The notes under the pieces are model-generated. The model made no database searches, was not told the origin of the DNA, and saw only the letters and a list, made by a program, of their open reading frames with translations. Source: Phaeoceros laevis (taxonomy: Eukaryota; Anthocerotophyta; Anthocerotopsida; Notothyladales). Taken from it: a stretch of DNA of 41,026 nt. Positions 1-8,453 of this stretch are shown here, in pieces. The position numbers were made by a program, and so were the translations under genes. The stretch lies in contig JBNGIQ010009396.1 of assembly GCA_049999765.1 (NCBI GenBank), positions 1 through 41,026 of the forward strand, written 5' to 3'. Each line of letters opens with the position of its first letter. Position 1 is the stretch's first letter.

Positions 1-78
1 GGAGACCTTGTTTTGACTGTACCTTATACTTCCTCGCAAAATCCTCTTGCATAATTAAACAATAAGCATCTTCATTCC

Positions 79-789
79 GCAGCCAAGGCCATGTTAAAAG
101 TGTCCGGCCTTACAAGAGGATATTAGGGTGAAGCTGTAGCAATAGCAGCCTACATTAGAAACCGGCTGCCAACCAATGCCTTTAGTGAGGCCACACCCTT
201 CGAAAGATGGACTAGTCACAAGCCCTGCATCAATCACTTGCGCATCTTCGGCTCCCCTACATATGCACACCTTGCAGAAAAACAAAGAGTCAAGTTAGAC
301 TACAAAGCAAGGAAATATGTACTTGTAGGGTATACCAAAGGCATCAAAGGCTATAAGCTCCTAGACCCATCCTCTAGGACTACTATTCATGCACAAAGTG
401 TTGTGTTTAACGAGAAGCTATTACTTACCCTTGCAGTAAGCCAGCCAAAGTTAGAGGCACAGCCTGACATTGATGTAGACACAAGTGATGATGGAGGCTT
501 CACAACCACTACTCAGAGTACTACTTCCTCGCAGCCTGCAAGCTCCTCACACCTTGTAGTATCCACTGTTACACATCCTGATAGTGACAGTGATGAAGAA
601 CCATCAGACTTCCCTGAAGACGAAGTTGAAGAGATGGGTGAGAGGCAAAATGATGCATCGAATGTTGAAGCAACTTTAGATGCAGCTGAAGTGCAGGAAA
701 AGCAGATACCTGAAGTAAAACAAGCCCTTCGGCGCAGCTCAAGGCACCACACACTTCATCTCCAGAAGAATGGAATATGCCGCCACTAA
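79..789 (+). pseudogene. Ty1/copia integrase, C-terminal part (element copia-1)
   Basis: Coding remnant of a copia polyprotein whose 5' part lies outside the window. The frame opens with the integrase segment AMLKVSGLTRGY, then a TAG at 124-126 where the family normally has Trp (TGG to TAG). It continues with AAYIRNRLPT and LRIFGSPTYAHL, the well-known copia integrase C-terminal motifs, and a region ending in NEKLL. After that comes an acidic, Ser/Thr-rich linker (about residues 70-170 of the open part) that in copia joins integrase to reverse transcriptase. The in-frame stop shows that this copy is not functional. RT and RNase H follow directly on the same strand. Confidence 0.9.
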
Positions 790-1515
790 CATATCAAAGC
801 TTCCTAGTGCAAGAAGACGCACCACTCGACATGGGTGAACCCCAGTCGTATCAGGAGGCAGTTAACTCCCCGGAAAAGGAAAAATGGCATGCAGCAATAG
901 AGTCCGAGTACCAATCCATATTGGAAAACAAAACTTGGGTGCTGGAAGATTTACCACCTGGCAGGAAGGCGGTGACTTGTAAGTGGGTGTTCAAACTTAA
1001 ACGAGCTGCTGACAGCACTGTAGCAAGATACAAGGCCAGACTGGTTGCACGCTGCTATAGTCAAGTTGAAGGACTTGATTACCAAGAAAATTTCTCTCCA
1101 GTGGTCAGGGCAACGTCCATACGCACACTGTTGGCGATTGCTGCACGACTACCTGCTGCAGCACATGGACGTCAAGACAACATTTCTCAATGGAGACCTG
1201 GAGGAAACAATCTACATGCGTCAACCAGAAGGGTACGTTGACCCAAAGCACCCAAATAAGGTATGTAGATTGATCAAAACACTGTATGGGTTAAAGCAGT
1301 CACCACGAGAGTGGTACAAAAGAATAGATACCTACTTAAAGAAGTGTGGGTTTGTACAAAGTGCTGCAGACTCAAATGTATATAAACTTCATGATAAAAA
1401 TGGGGTAGCTTACCTTGCCCTGTACGTAGACAATGTAGTAATCATATCCAGCAGTCCATCACAGATGAACAAAGTCAAAGGCATACTTACTTCAGAGTTC
1501 TCAATGACGGATTAA
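780..1515 (+). pseudogene. Ty1/copia reverse transcriptase (RVT_2), frameshifted
   Basis: Copia-type RT. It begins with the conserved block around EAVNSPEKEKWHAAIESE, then CKWVFKLKR, ARYKARLVA and YQENFSPVV. A frameshift near 1140-1150 moves the frame to HMDVKTTFLNGDLEE, followed by LYGLKQSPREWYKR. The catalytic box reads YVDN (1423-1434) where copia RT has YVDD, so one of the two metal-binding aspartates is lost. The frame ends at a TAA (1513-1515) just after FSMTD, inside what should be a continuous RT. The frameshift, stop and active-site change together make this an inactive relic. Confidence 0.9.
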
Positions 1516-2402
1516 GGGTAGCTCACGTGGTTTCTAGGCATTTAAATACGTCAGATTCTGGGTAAACACACAATTTTCATCCATCAGGCACAGTTTGTTG
1601 TCCAAGTCCTTGCACGCTTCAGAATGCAAAATGCAACAACTGCTGCAAGACCAATGGCAACGGGTGAGAAATTTACACTGGAGCAATGCCCACAAAGTGA
1701 GAAGGAGCACATACAAATGGAGAAAATACCATACAGGCCTGCAGTGAGAGTACTTATCTACTCCCGGAATTGGACGCGCCTTGAGCTCTCACATGCTGTA
1801 GGGGTGACCTCGTAGTTTCTGTCAAACTATGGACCAGCTCACTAGACAGCAGTCCAGAGATGTATGCGCTACCTTGGAGGCACACCCAGCTTGGCCTACT
1901 GTACAGTCAAAGACCAAGGAGCCTGCTCCTTACATGCTATTGTGATGCCGATTGGGCAGCCGACTCCGACAGCCGGCGCTCCATATCTGCATACTACTTA
2001 ATGCTTGGACAAGATGCAACACAAGCAACAATCATTGCATGGCATAGTAAGAAGCAGCCAATGGTGGCTCTATCCTCCACCGAGGCTGAGTACATCTTTG
2101 CAATGACAATGGCATAAGACATCATTCATGGCAAGGAGCTGTTGGCATCCCTTGGTGAAGCTCAGACAGCACCAACACTCCTCCTGAGCGATAACCAATC
2201 AGCCATAGCACTTGCCCAGAACACTGTTATACACGCCAGGACAAAGCACATCGACATCAAGCACCATTTTATAAGGCAAGTGATCACTGATGGACATGCA
2301 AACCTTCAATTTGTATCAATGCATGACAACATCGTAGACCTGCTCACAAAGGCACTCCCCAGAGAGAAAAGCATGAGAAGTTTGCAGCTGCGATGGGGTT
2401 AG
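1516..2402 (+). pseudogene. Ty1/copia RT C-terminus and RNase H, decayed
   Basis: Between 1516 and 1860 the RT tail can only be followed by changing frame (for example VQVLARFRMQNATTAARPMATGEK, then EKIPYRPAV), so it holds several indels. From 1860 the RNase H is readable: CYCDADWAADSDSRRSISAY, WHSKKQPMVALSSTEAEY, a TAA at 2115-2117, then LLSDNQSAIALAQN, HARTKHIDIKHHFIR and a terminal LTKALPREK block. These are the usual copia RNase H motifs including the D, E and D residues. The protein end at 2402 is near where copia polyproteins normally stop. Confidence 0.88.
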
Positions 2403-2562
2403 TAGAGGACCCAGAGTCCTAGTCACCTTCACTGACCACCTAGCTAGCACACTGATTCTAACCCTGCAGCACGTCAAGATGGATAGAACCTCCTAGAAGG
2501 CATCTCTGTGGAGCAGCGCCACCAGGACTCTGCACAAACAAAGGCATGCATTTAGTAAGGCT
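2403..2562. other. 3' noncoding tail of copia-1
   Basis: Noncoding stretch after the RNase H end. A purine-rich run around 2579-2589 could be the polypurine tract, but no TG-starting LTR follows it and no copy of such an LTR exists elsewhere in the window. The 3' LTR is therefore either unrecognisable or missing. Confidence 0.4.
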
Positions 2563-2889
2563 CTATCCACTCAAACTGCAGTGGGAGGAATCAAAACAGT
2601 CAAGAGAAAGCTCACCATATCGGATAATTTGGCGCCCATCTTCAGTGAAGTCACAGCCGGCGTACATGAATCTATTAAAGCAGTTTGGCAAGCATCGGAA
2701 CGGAGCACTAGGTGTAAGGCGTGGAAATCCATGCGCAAGCTGCCATCTCGAGTGCGCCAGCTCCAATTCTTCCTCAACAGAGTAAATTCTGGCAAACTCT
2801 TTGTAGACAGTGCATGGGCGGCGGCGGTGCAAGATGTAAGCACACAAAACCAACGCCAGCGCCAGGATTATGGCCTCAAGCTCCGCCAT
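2563..2889 (-). CDS. Hypothetical protein with N-terminal membrane anchor
   Basis: Open frame of 108 codons with a true ATG at 2889. I do not recognise the product. The first 21 residues are strongly hydrophobic (MAELEAIILALALVLCAYIL) and are followed by a HRRRP basic cluster, the pattern of a signal anchor with a positive cytosolic flank. The rest has several cysteines and no known motif. It may be the first exon of a longer gene, or the N-terminal remnant of a transposon-encoded protein. A plus-strand frame also runs open through the same bases, so coding is not proven. It abuts the end of copia-1. Confidence 0.3.
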   Translation of the reverse strand: MAELEAIILALALVLCAYILHRRRPCTVYKEFARIYSVEEELELAHSRWQLAHGFPRLTPSAPFRCLPNCFNRFMYAGCDFTEDGRQIIRYGELSLDCFDSSHCSLSG

Positions 2890-3956
2890 CGACTGTGAGC
2901 AGCTGCCGGCGCGACTGTGAACCCTAACAAATGAAGCCGAAGGCAGCCAAGTCCGGGAGTAAGCAGGTTTCGTTTCGAAAAAACCTGTCGAAGACCTAAT
3001 CTGGTGACCTTTTTCTAACCTATGGTTAAAAACCCTAACTAGGGTAATGCTGGCTAAGTGGGAGTAAAGGCAGAATAAATAGCTTTATGTAAATATATCC
3101 AGCATTATTAAATAGATAATAGGGCTAATAAACGTTAGATATTAATCGGTAGATTAATATCGTCACACTTAAGGGGTTCCACCCCAAACTCAACGGTCAC
3201 ACACTTCACGGTCACGGGACACTTCACGGTCACAGGACACCAACGGTTCAGTCTCAGGCTTTATAAGTGGCCACACGTAAAACATCATCTTCTTTATCTC
3301 CTAACATTCTTGCTCAATCTCTTTATCTCTCGATCCTATCTATAGTCCCTGCATGATATGCTTTTGCTACCCGCAATGATTGGATAGCCACCCTACAATC
3401 ACCACCACTCGGCCATCTCTCCACTGTGCAATCAGATCCATATGGTGACACTGCTGTAGACAGCAAATTTACGAACTTGCTATCCTTCCAACTGACTGCA
3501 CATATAACCCGACTCCTGTGCATCCTCCACTGCAAGTCACCCTTGGAATTCAAACTACTTTGAGAACAGGCAAATCCTATGGACACAGGCCAGCCTTTTC
3601 GATTATTTCTACAGGTTCCTGTGGCAAAAATTCCCCTCTGCAGCAACTATATCAACACCTGGACCCCAGTAAAGAATTTACCAGCAGAATTTCTCCATCT
3701 TGTCTCTACCATCCACTTGCTCCTTGAGAGCGTCATTGTCTACCAGATGAATATTGGCAGCACCTCATCCTTGTCTTTCCCAAGGTAAAGGACAAATGAG
3801 TAGCAATATTTTGTGATTGCATCACACAACATCTACCACTTCACCCCCCGTTTCACTAGTTACTTAGGCATATGAGCAGTAACCTTCGCAAACTTACTCT
3901 TGCAAAGTACCATCATCTCATCAATTGTTAGATTTGCTGAATAATCTCGCAGTTGG
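2890..3956. other. Gene-free stretch with short tandem repeat
   Basis: No credible gene. It is AT-rich at about 3000-3170. An 18-bp unit (acttcacggtcac plus g/a-ggac) is repeated at 3203-3220 and 3221-3238 with one mismatch, and a TATA-like box (ctttataag) lies near 3259. This could be a decayed LTR or a promoter, but nothing downstream settles it. Confidence 0.35.
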
Positions 3957-3971
3957 TTGCATGTTGCATTG

Positions 3972-4365
3972 ATGTCTTCTGGATCAAGTGCAGCCATTGT
4001 TGACAGCCTAATGAAAGACCTGCAGCCTTCGGGTTATCATGTATTCACCGAGGCCACACCTGATCTGACCAAACCGTGGGATTTTGTTGCTCTATTCTTG
4101 CATACAGCCTTGCTGGAAAAAATTGTTTACTTTACCAACATGTATGGCAGTAAAAAAGCAAGCTTGAAGGGTGGTGTTTGGAAGAATACATGTGTTGCAG
4201 AGTTGCTAAAATATTTTGCTTGCCTCATATACATGGGGGTAGTGATGCTGCCTAAAAGGCGTGATTATTGGAGGAAGTGTGCTAATCTGTGGGTAGTTCC
4301 ATGTGTGTCCTCAACGCTGACCAGAGATAGGTGGGAGGAGCTGGCTGTAGCCACATTCATGACAG
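3972..4365 (+). pseudogene. piggyBac-type transposase fragment (DDE_Tnp_1_7 N-terminal part)
   Basis: First ATG at 3972. The frame holds the N-terminal core of a piggyBac-like transposase: KPWDFVALFLHTALLEKIV followed by FTNMYG, then AELLKYFACLIYMGVVMLPKRRDYW and LTRDRWEELAVATF. These fit the family pattern of a hydrophobic helix, a TN-x-Y motif, a second helix ending near the P..DYW box, and an SRDRF-like motif. Similarity stops near 4365. The frame stays open to 4487 but there reads antisense to a minus-strand frame, and the catalytic DDD domain is absent. This is a truncated relic. I saw no TTAA-flanked terminal repeats. Confidence 0.6.
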
Positions 4366-4399
4366 GCACATCAGGTCCTTTGTACAGGCCATCCTTCAG

Positions 4400-4915
4400 C
4401 AACAAGGTCTCTTCCTGGCAATGCCAGACCTCATCACCAAAAGCCACCTCAAATGGAAGCTCTTCAAAATTGTCCAGTGAGTTGTAGATTCCAAGCTCAT
4501 TCCTGATCTGCTATCTACTTTGCTACCATTTGTGTAACTTCCTCCGGTTGGCTTTATAGGTGCCCGCCCTAGTCTTGGGATCAGATGTTTCCTTCTCCTT
4601 GGCCTCTCTAGTTGCATAACTTCCCCGAACCTGGATGTTGTCATCATCGTCACTGCTAGCCTCATGCCATGCTGATCCTCATGCCTCGGTTTCAGTTGTT
4701 GCAAGCTCCACACAATTTGCATCTGTGTCACTGTTGCTGCCACCAAGTGACTCTGTATCTAGGAACGTCTCCATGAAAGCAAAGTTGTTGTTCAAAGGGT
4801 CTGCTTGGGGACAAGGAGCAATTGTTCTATGCACTTTCCGCAAGGGAGAAGGTTTGCCCCAACGGAGAGTGTGGTCCACATGTGCGCAACCTCTCAATTT
4901 CTCAGATTTGTCCAC
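4400..4915 (-). pseudogene. Minus-strand coding remnant, unknown family
   Basis: Two frames look protein-like here but are joined only through a stop near 4680. The upper part (4915-4679) reads a Cys/His-poor region with DPLNNNFAFMETF and an acidic tail rich in D, E and T. After the stop the reading continues with SSDDDDNIQVRGSY, KEKETSDPK and KANRRKLHK, then ELPFEVAFGDEVWHCQEE. The acidic patch next to a basic patch resembles a disordered nuclear segment. It lies just downstream, on the same strand, of the larger unknown frames that follow and may be the 3' part of the same decayed gene. Function not recognised. Confidence 0.3.
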
Positions 4916-4990
4916 ATACTAAGTACAGTCATAGCCTTCTGCAGACCATGCAGATGGAAAGAAACCCTGGCTCACACTATCTCTATCACA

Positions 4991-5836
4991 TCAATAATTT
5001 GGTGGCCCATCTGGATAAACATCAAAGCCTAGCTGGTGACTGACATCAATGGGCACAAGCACACAATACTTTGCCTTGACACCATGTGTCACAATACCAT
5101 CAAAATCCACGCCCCAGACAACATCCACAAGCTCAGTCCGATTGTACTCCCCACGAAATATACCTCGCCACCAGCCAAGACGAGGCTGCAAACCTGGTTG
5201 GATAGTGCATAAGGTTTTTGACTCCAAACAGTAATCTGGCACATCCACCAACCATTTGAGCTTGGATGTAGGGTCATGCTTGCCAATCACGAAGCCCCTG
5301 TTGCACGTGCAGTGATATTTGGCAGGCCATGGGGACAAGGAAGATGCAGGCACCCCCAAACGAGGCCTAGGGTTTGCTGGAGCAGTTTCACAATTGGATG
5401 TCTCTGGCTCACAAGTCTTGGGAAGATGCACGCCTTCACCTAGGCCGGGACAAGCAACACCTTTTGGTTGACTTGCTTGCCGTGGAGCCCGCTTGTCCCT
5501 AGTACCCCTGCCAGCTGATTTGCAAGCAGCCCGTCCTCGTGGAGCCCGCCCACATGGATCCCGCCCGCGTGAAGCCCTCCCAAATCCTTCTTTAGGTTGC
5601 TCCCCCTCCTTTATGCTGCCTTCACGGGGACCTAGCCCCTGCTCCCCACAATTTTGGGGAGACTTGCCCTTGTGGAGCCCGCCCTCTTGCAGATCTGTGC
5701 CTTCCAGCCCAAAATTGGTGGCATCCAGCCTGCCCCTTGCACACTGCCCTCTTGCAGACCGTTGTCGTTGTGCACTTCCCTTTTTTTTAGGGGCTGAAAA
5801 CTCAGCCACACTTCCATGTACTTCTGATGTTTTCAA
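4991..5836 (-). CDS. Uncharacterised protein segment, basic repeats plus a conserved-looking C-terminus
   Basis: Open frame of about 280 codons without an ATG at its head (the track start is TTG), so it is probably an internal or 3' exon or a frameshifted piece. The N-terminal 140 residues are low-complexity, rich in G, R and K with loose repeats of the type RGR-x-PRGRA. The C-terminal 110 residues look globular: CTCNRGFVIGKHD, then PDYCLESKTLC, RLGWWRGIFRGEYNRTELVD and GVKAKYCVLVPIDVSHQLGF. No family recognised. The frame immediately upstream (5842-6480) is shifted relative to it, either by an intron or by decay. Confidence 0.4.
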   Translation of the reverse strand: MKTSEVHGSVAEFSAPKKKGSAQRQRSARGQCARGRLDATNFGLEGTDLQEGGLHKGKSPQNCGEQGLGPREGSIKEGEQPKEGFGRASRGRDPCGRAPRGRAACKSAGRGTRDKRAPRQASQPKGVACPGLGEGVHLPKTCEPETSNCETAPANPRPRLGVPASSLSPWPAKYHCTCNRGFVIGKHDPTSKLKWLVDVPDYCLESKTLCTIQPGLQPRLGWWRGIFRGEYNRTELVDVVWGVDFDGIVTHGVKAKYCVLVPIDVSHQLGFDVYPDGPPNY

Positions 5837-5841
5837 ATTGG

Positions 5842-6480
5842 CTACTCAATGTTTGCCCAAGCCTCTGCAAGTTGTGCCTGAATGTTAAGGCTGATTGGAT
5901 CCGTAGGTGTGGGGACAATTTTCCATGGGACTGGCAAGCTATCATCTATGAACCAATCAGGATAAACCCGACGCACATTCTCATGAGGCTCAATTGGTAA
6001 GTGTAACCGAGAAGGTGAAGCCTGACTCACCACGGTCGCTTGGGTGTGGCCCGACGCAAGCAAATTGTTGACCAGCTCGTCAAGCGTCTTGGTTGGTTGC
6101 CTGACAGCTGAGAGAGAGGAAAGTGAATCATTCATATCATCTTCCAACTCGCTGTCAACTGGTGACGACGGGGGTGCTGGAGTAGCATCTAATGTCTGCT
6201 TCGCAACACCTGGCTTGCAATTGGACCGCTGCCGTGCAGATGAAGTGGTTGTATCTGGAAGCAGAATCAAATTTGCTGCCAGGCGAGACTGTTGTCCTCC
6301 ATGCTTCCCAACCTTTTCTCGAAAAGGCACAGGACCCGCTGGCAGCTCTGGAGCCGATCGATGATCATGAGATGACTCTTGCTCAGACTGAGTAGCACAA
6401 GGGCTTGATGGTGGAAGAAGGGCCGCCAAACACTTTCTAGCAGGTGGTTGCCCATTCTTACGAGCTGCCCATCTAAACCA
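5842..6480 (-). CDS. Uncharacterised disordered protein segment
   Basis: Open reading through about 210 codons on the minus strand, beginning inside a basic stretch (WAARKNGQPPARK) and continuing with a Ser/Pro-rich, largely disordered sequence. The end is more ordered: TLDELVNNLLASGH, then RVYPDWFIDDSLPVPWKIVP and IQAQLAEAWANIE, followed by TAG. No ATG heads the frame, so an upstream exon is expected; the frame at 6698-6997 is the obvious candidate. The Leu-rich helix and the YPDWFID motif may help to identify the family. Not recognised. Confidence 0.38.
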   Translation of the reverse strand, partial: WFRWAARKNGQPPARKCLAALLPPSSPCATQSEQESSHDHRSAPELPAGPVPFREKVGKHGGQQSRLAANLILLPDTTTSSARQRSNCKPGVAKQTLDATPAPPSSPVDSELEDDMNDSLSSLSAVRQPTKTLDELVNNLLASGHTQATVVSQASPSRLHLPIEPHENVRRVYPDWFIDDSLPVPWKIVPTPTDPISLNIQAQLAEAWANIE

Positions 6481-6697
6481 ATATTACGCGCTGACGTTCG
6501 AGTGGAAATCCAACCCCCTCGGTCAGCCTCAGGCTTACTTTTTTTGACAGCCAGGGATGCTGAACTTGGAGGCACGGGCAATCCCCACGCGATTGCCCGT
6601 GCCCTCTACAGGAGTGTCACACACTGCACGCGGTCCACGAGAACGTAAAACTTGAGAGTATGATAAAAGAGGACGGAATGACTTACTAGCAGCTCCA

Positions 6698-6997
6698 TCA
6701 GGGGAAGACACGCTCTCGGAGGGCTTCATTAACCTCCTTGGAGAAGCGATCTGGGGCTCCCTCTTCTCGACTCCTCTGCCAGCCTAGTATGTTTGCAACA
6801 TGACGGCGCCAATGGTACCTCAGGTTGCTAGGCTGAGGGGTCTCCGGCACTACAAACCCACGTGGCTTGGGCTGGGCAAGCAAAAATGTCGCGTCACATA
6901 GCTTGACAATCTGACTGGCTTGAGGCGCCGTTGCGCCGACAGGAGTGGCCCAATCCATAATCATGTCTCGGTCGGCTGCGGGCAATGTTGTCGCCAT
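6698..6997 (-). CDS. First exon or N-terminus of an uncharacterised gene
   Basis: ATG at 6997 in a good context (GCCATGG). It encodes about 99 residues: ATTLPAADRDMIMDWATPVG, a central LCDATFLLAQPKPRGFVV, and a basic block LRYHWRRHVANILGWQRSREE ending in NEALRERVF before a stop. A strong GTAAGT donor lies just past this stop (near 6690), so the true exon may use a slightly different frame. About 370 bp upstream is a TATATA box with a pyrimidine-rich leader, which supports transcription in this direction. Host gene and transposon gene are both possible. Confidence 0.4.
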   Translation of the reverse strand: MATTLPAADRDMIMDWATPVGATAPQASQIVKLCDATFLLAQPKPRGFVVPETPQPSNLRYHWRRHVANILGWQRSREEGAPDRFSKEVNEALRERVFP

Positions 6998-7193
6998 GGC
7001 TGCTTTGAAGATGATGCTTTGGGAAGCTCACAAATTGAATGCAAACTGTGGAAAAGAGTGCGGAGGAAGGAGGCAAGAACCAAACTAGTCTTCTAAAACT
7101 AGGCCACTTGGCCACTTTACTGAGCCTAGGCCCAAGCGACACATGCAGGCTCGAGGAGGAGTTTACCTCATGGGCGTGAGAAGCAAAATCCGG

Positions 7194-7267
7194 GTCTGGA
7201 TATCTAAACTCATCCCTAAACTCGGGTTAGGTCTGGATATCTAAACTCATCTCTAAACTCGGGTTAG
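7194..7267. repeat. 37-bp direct tandem duplication
   Basis: Two adjacent 37-bp copies, 7194-7230 and 7231-7267, starting gtctggatatctaaact and ending ctcgggttag, with a single C/T difference. They lie in the presumed 5' leader of the minus-strand gene at 6997. Confidence 0.9.
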
Positions 7268-7368
7268 AGCCCTAGTCAAGGATTCGGGAAGGCATGGTGG
7301 GATCTGTAGAGATCAGATTTGAGATCTGATTGCAGATTTGGAGAGTGGTGAAGGAGAGAAATCTAATC

Positions 7369-7376
7369 ATATATAG
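7369..7376 (-). promoter_or_regulatory. TATA-like box upstream of the 6997 ATG
   Basis: Read on the minus strand the sequence is CTATATATGATT followed by a CT-rich leader (CTCTCCTTCACC). The spacing to the ATG at 6997 is about 370 bp. Inferred only from composition and position. Confidence 0.35.
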
Positions 7377-7399
7377 CAAGACTATATTTTATGGTGAAA

Positions 7400-8453
7400 T
7401 AATACTCCCACATGTTAGGAACGGCTTTGGGATGCCAAACTCTACCAATTGGTAGCACTCAAGGGTTAACGATGATGGGCCGGGGGTTGATCCATGGATC
7501 AGTCCAAGGATAACGACCAGTGAGCTTGGTGAAATGTGTAGAGAATGCACCTCGGGAGGGGCGTTCCAGCTAGGGACAGCCGAGCGCCCGGTAGGGCATG
7601 AGGCTGTTCTAGCTGGTCGTCCCGATCGTAGTGCATTCCTGCACGTAATCCCACGGCCGAGTCGAGAACCCTGAAACACGAGCGCAGTTAAACAAGAAAG
7701 ATTTCAACACGAGGCCGGTAGACCGAGCGATGTCACATGTCCGAATTAGGTGATGGACAGAATAACTAGGGGTAGTTTAGCGGTAGATAAGGGACCGCAA
7801 AACTAATTTGTCAAATTAGGGAGGAACTAAGGGTATGGGCGCCTTACTAACCAGGGTTGGGATTTGGGGGATGCATGGCATGGGAAATGGCACATGATGT
7901 GTGTGCCATGGGGGGACGCGAGCAACGTGGCTGCAAGCAACGGGGTGTGAAAGCTTTGGTGTCGATTAGGCGCTGCATTGGTGGGTACTTTCCCACACGA
8001 GTAAGCATCACCGCGTGGCACCACTCACGTGGTGGGGGTACTTTCCGACACAGCGTAAGCACCACCTCGTGACACCAACGTGAGCGCCAACTGGGGGCTG
8101 CTTACGCCCTATGTGAAACCATATTTATTGAGGGGACCAATGAGAGTGTTTGGCGGAAAAAGAGTACCACCCATGTGAAACGGGCCTTATAGTGACCCAC
8201 AAATCCGAACTGGCAAAACTCATGGCATGCATAAGCTCCGTAGATATTGCCCAACTACTAGCAAGCTGACGACACCGTCCCCATCCTGCTGAAACATCTC
8301 ACCCATCAGTCACCATAAAAGTAGAATCATTTTCCCTTTAAGACACAAACATTCAAGGCAAGTCTGAACTTTGGAGTCCGCATATCCAGCGATGTGAATC
8401 CTTACTACAATTGTACGAAGTATGCCCCTCTCTTGATGTGGCTGCTTATGATG
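7400..8453. other. Gene-free stretch between unknown gene and remodeller
   Basis: No coding region found. 7980-8082 holds two degenerate copies, about 52 bp apart, of a block containing gtactttcc and gtaagca and ending in gacacca or ggcacca. The part nearest 8453 is the 3' UTR of the remodeller; no clear AATAAA is seen. Confidence 0.5.

Noticed and set aside
3185-3300. LTR promoter of copia-1
   Set aside because: A TATA-like box exists but there are no TG...CA ends and no second copy to define an LTR.
7386-7480. tRNA-like stretch
   Set aside because: Has a few B-box-like letters but cannot be folded into a cloverleaf with a proper anticodon arm.
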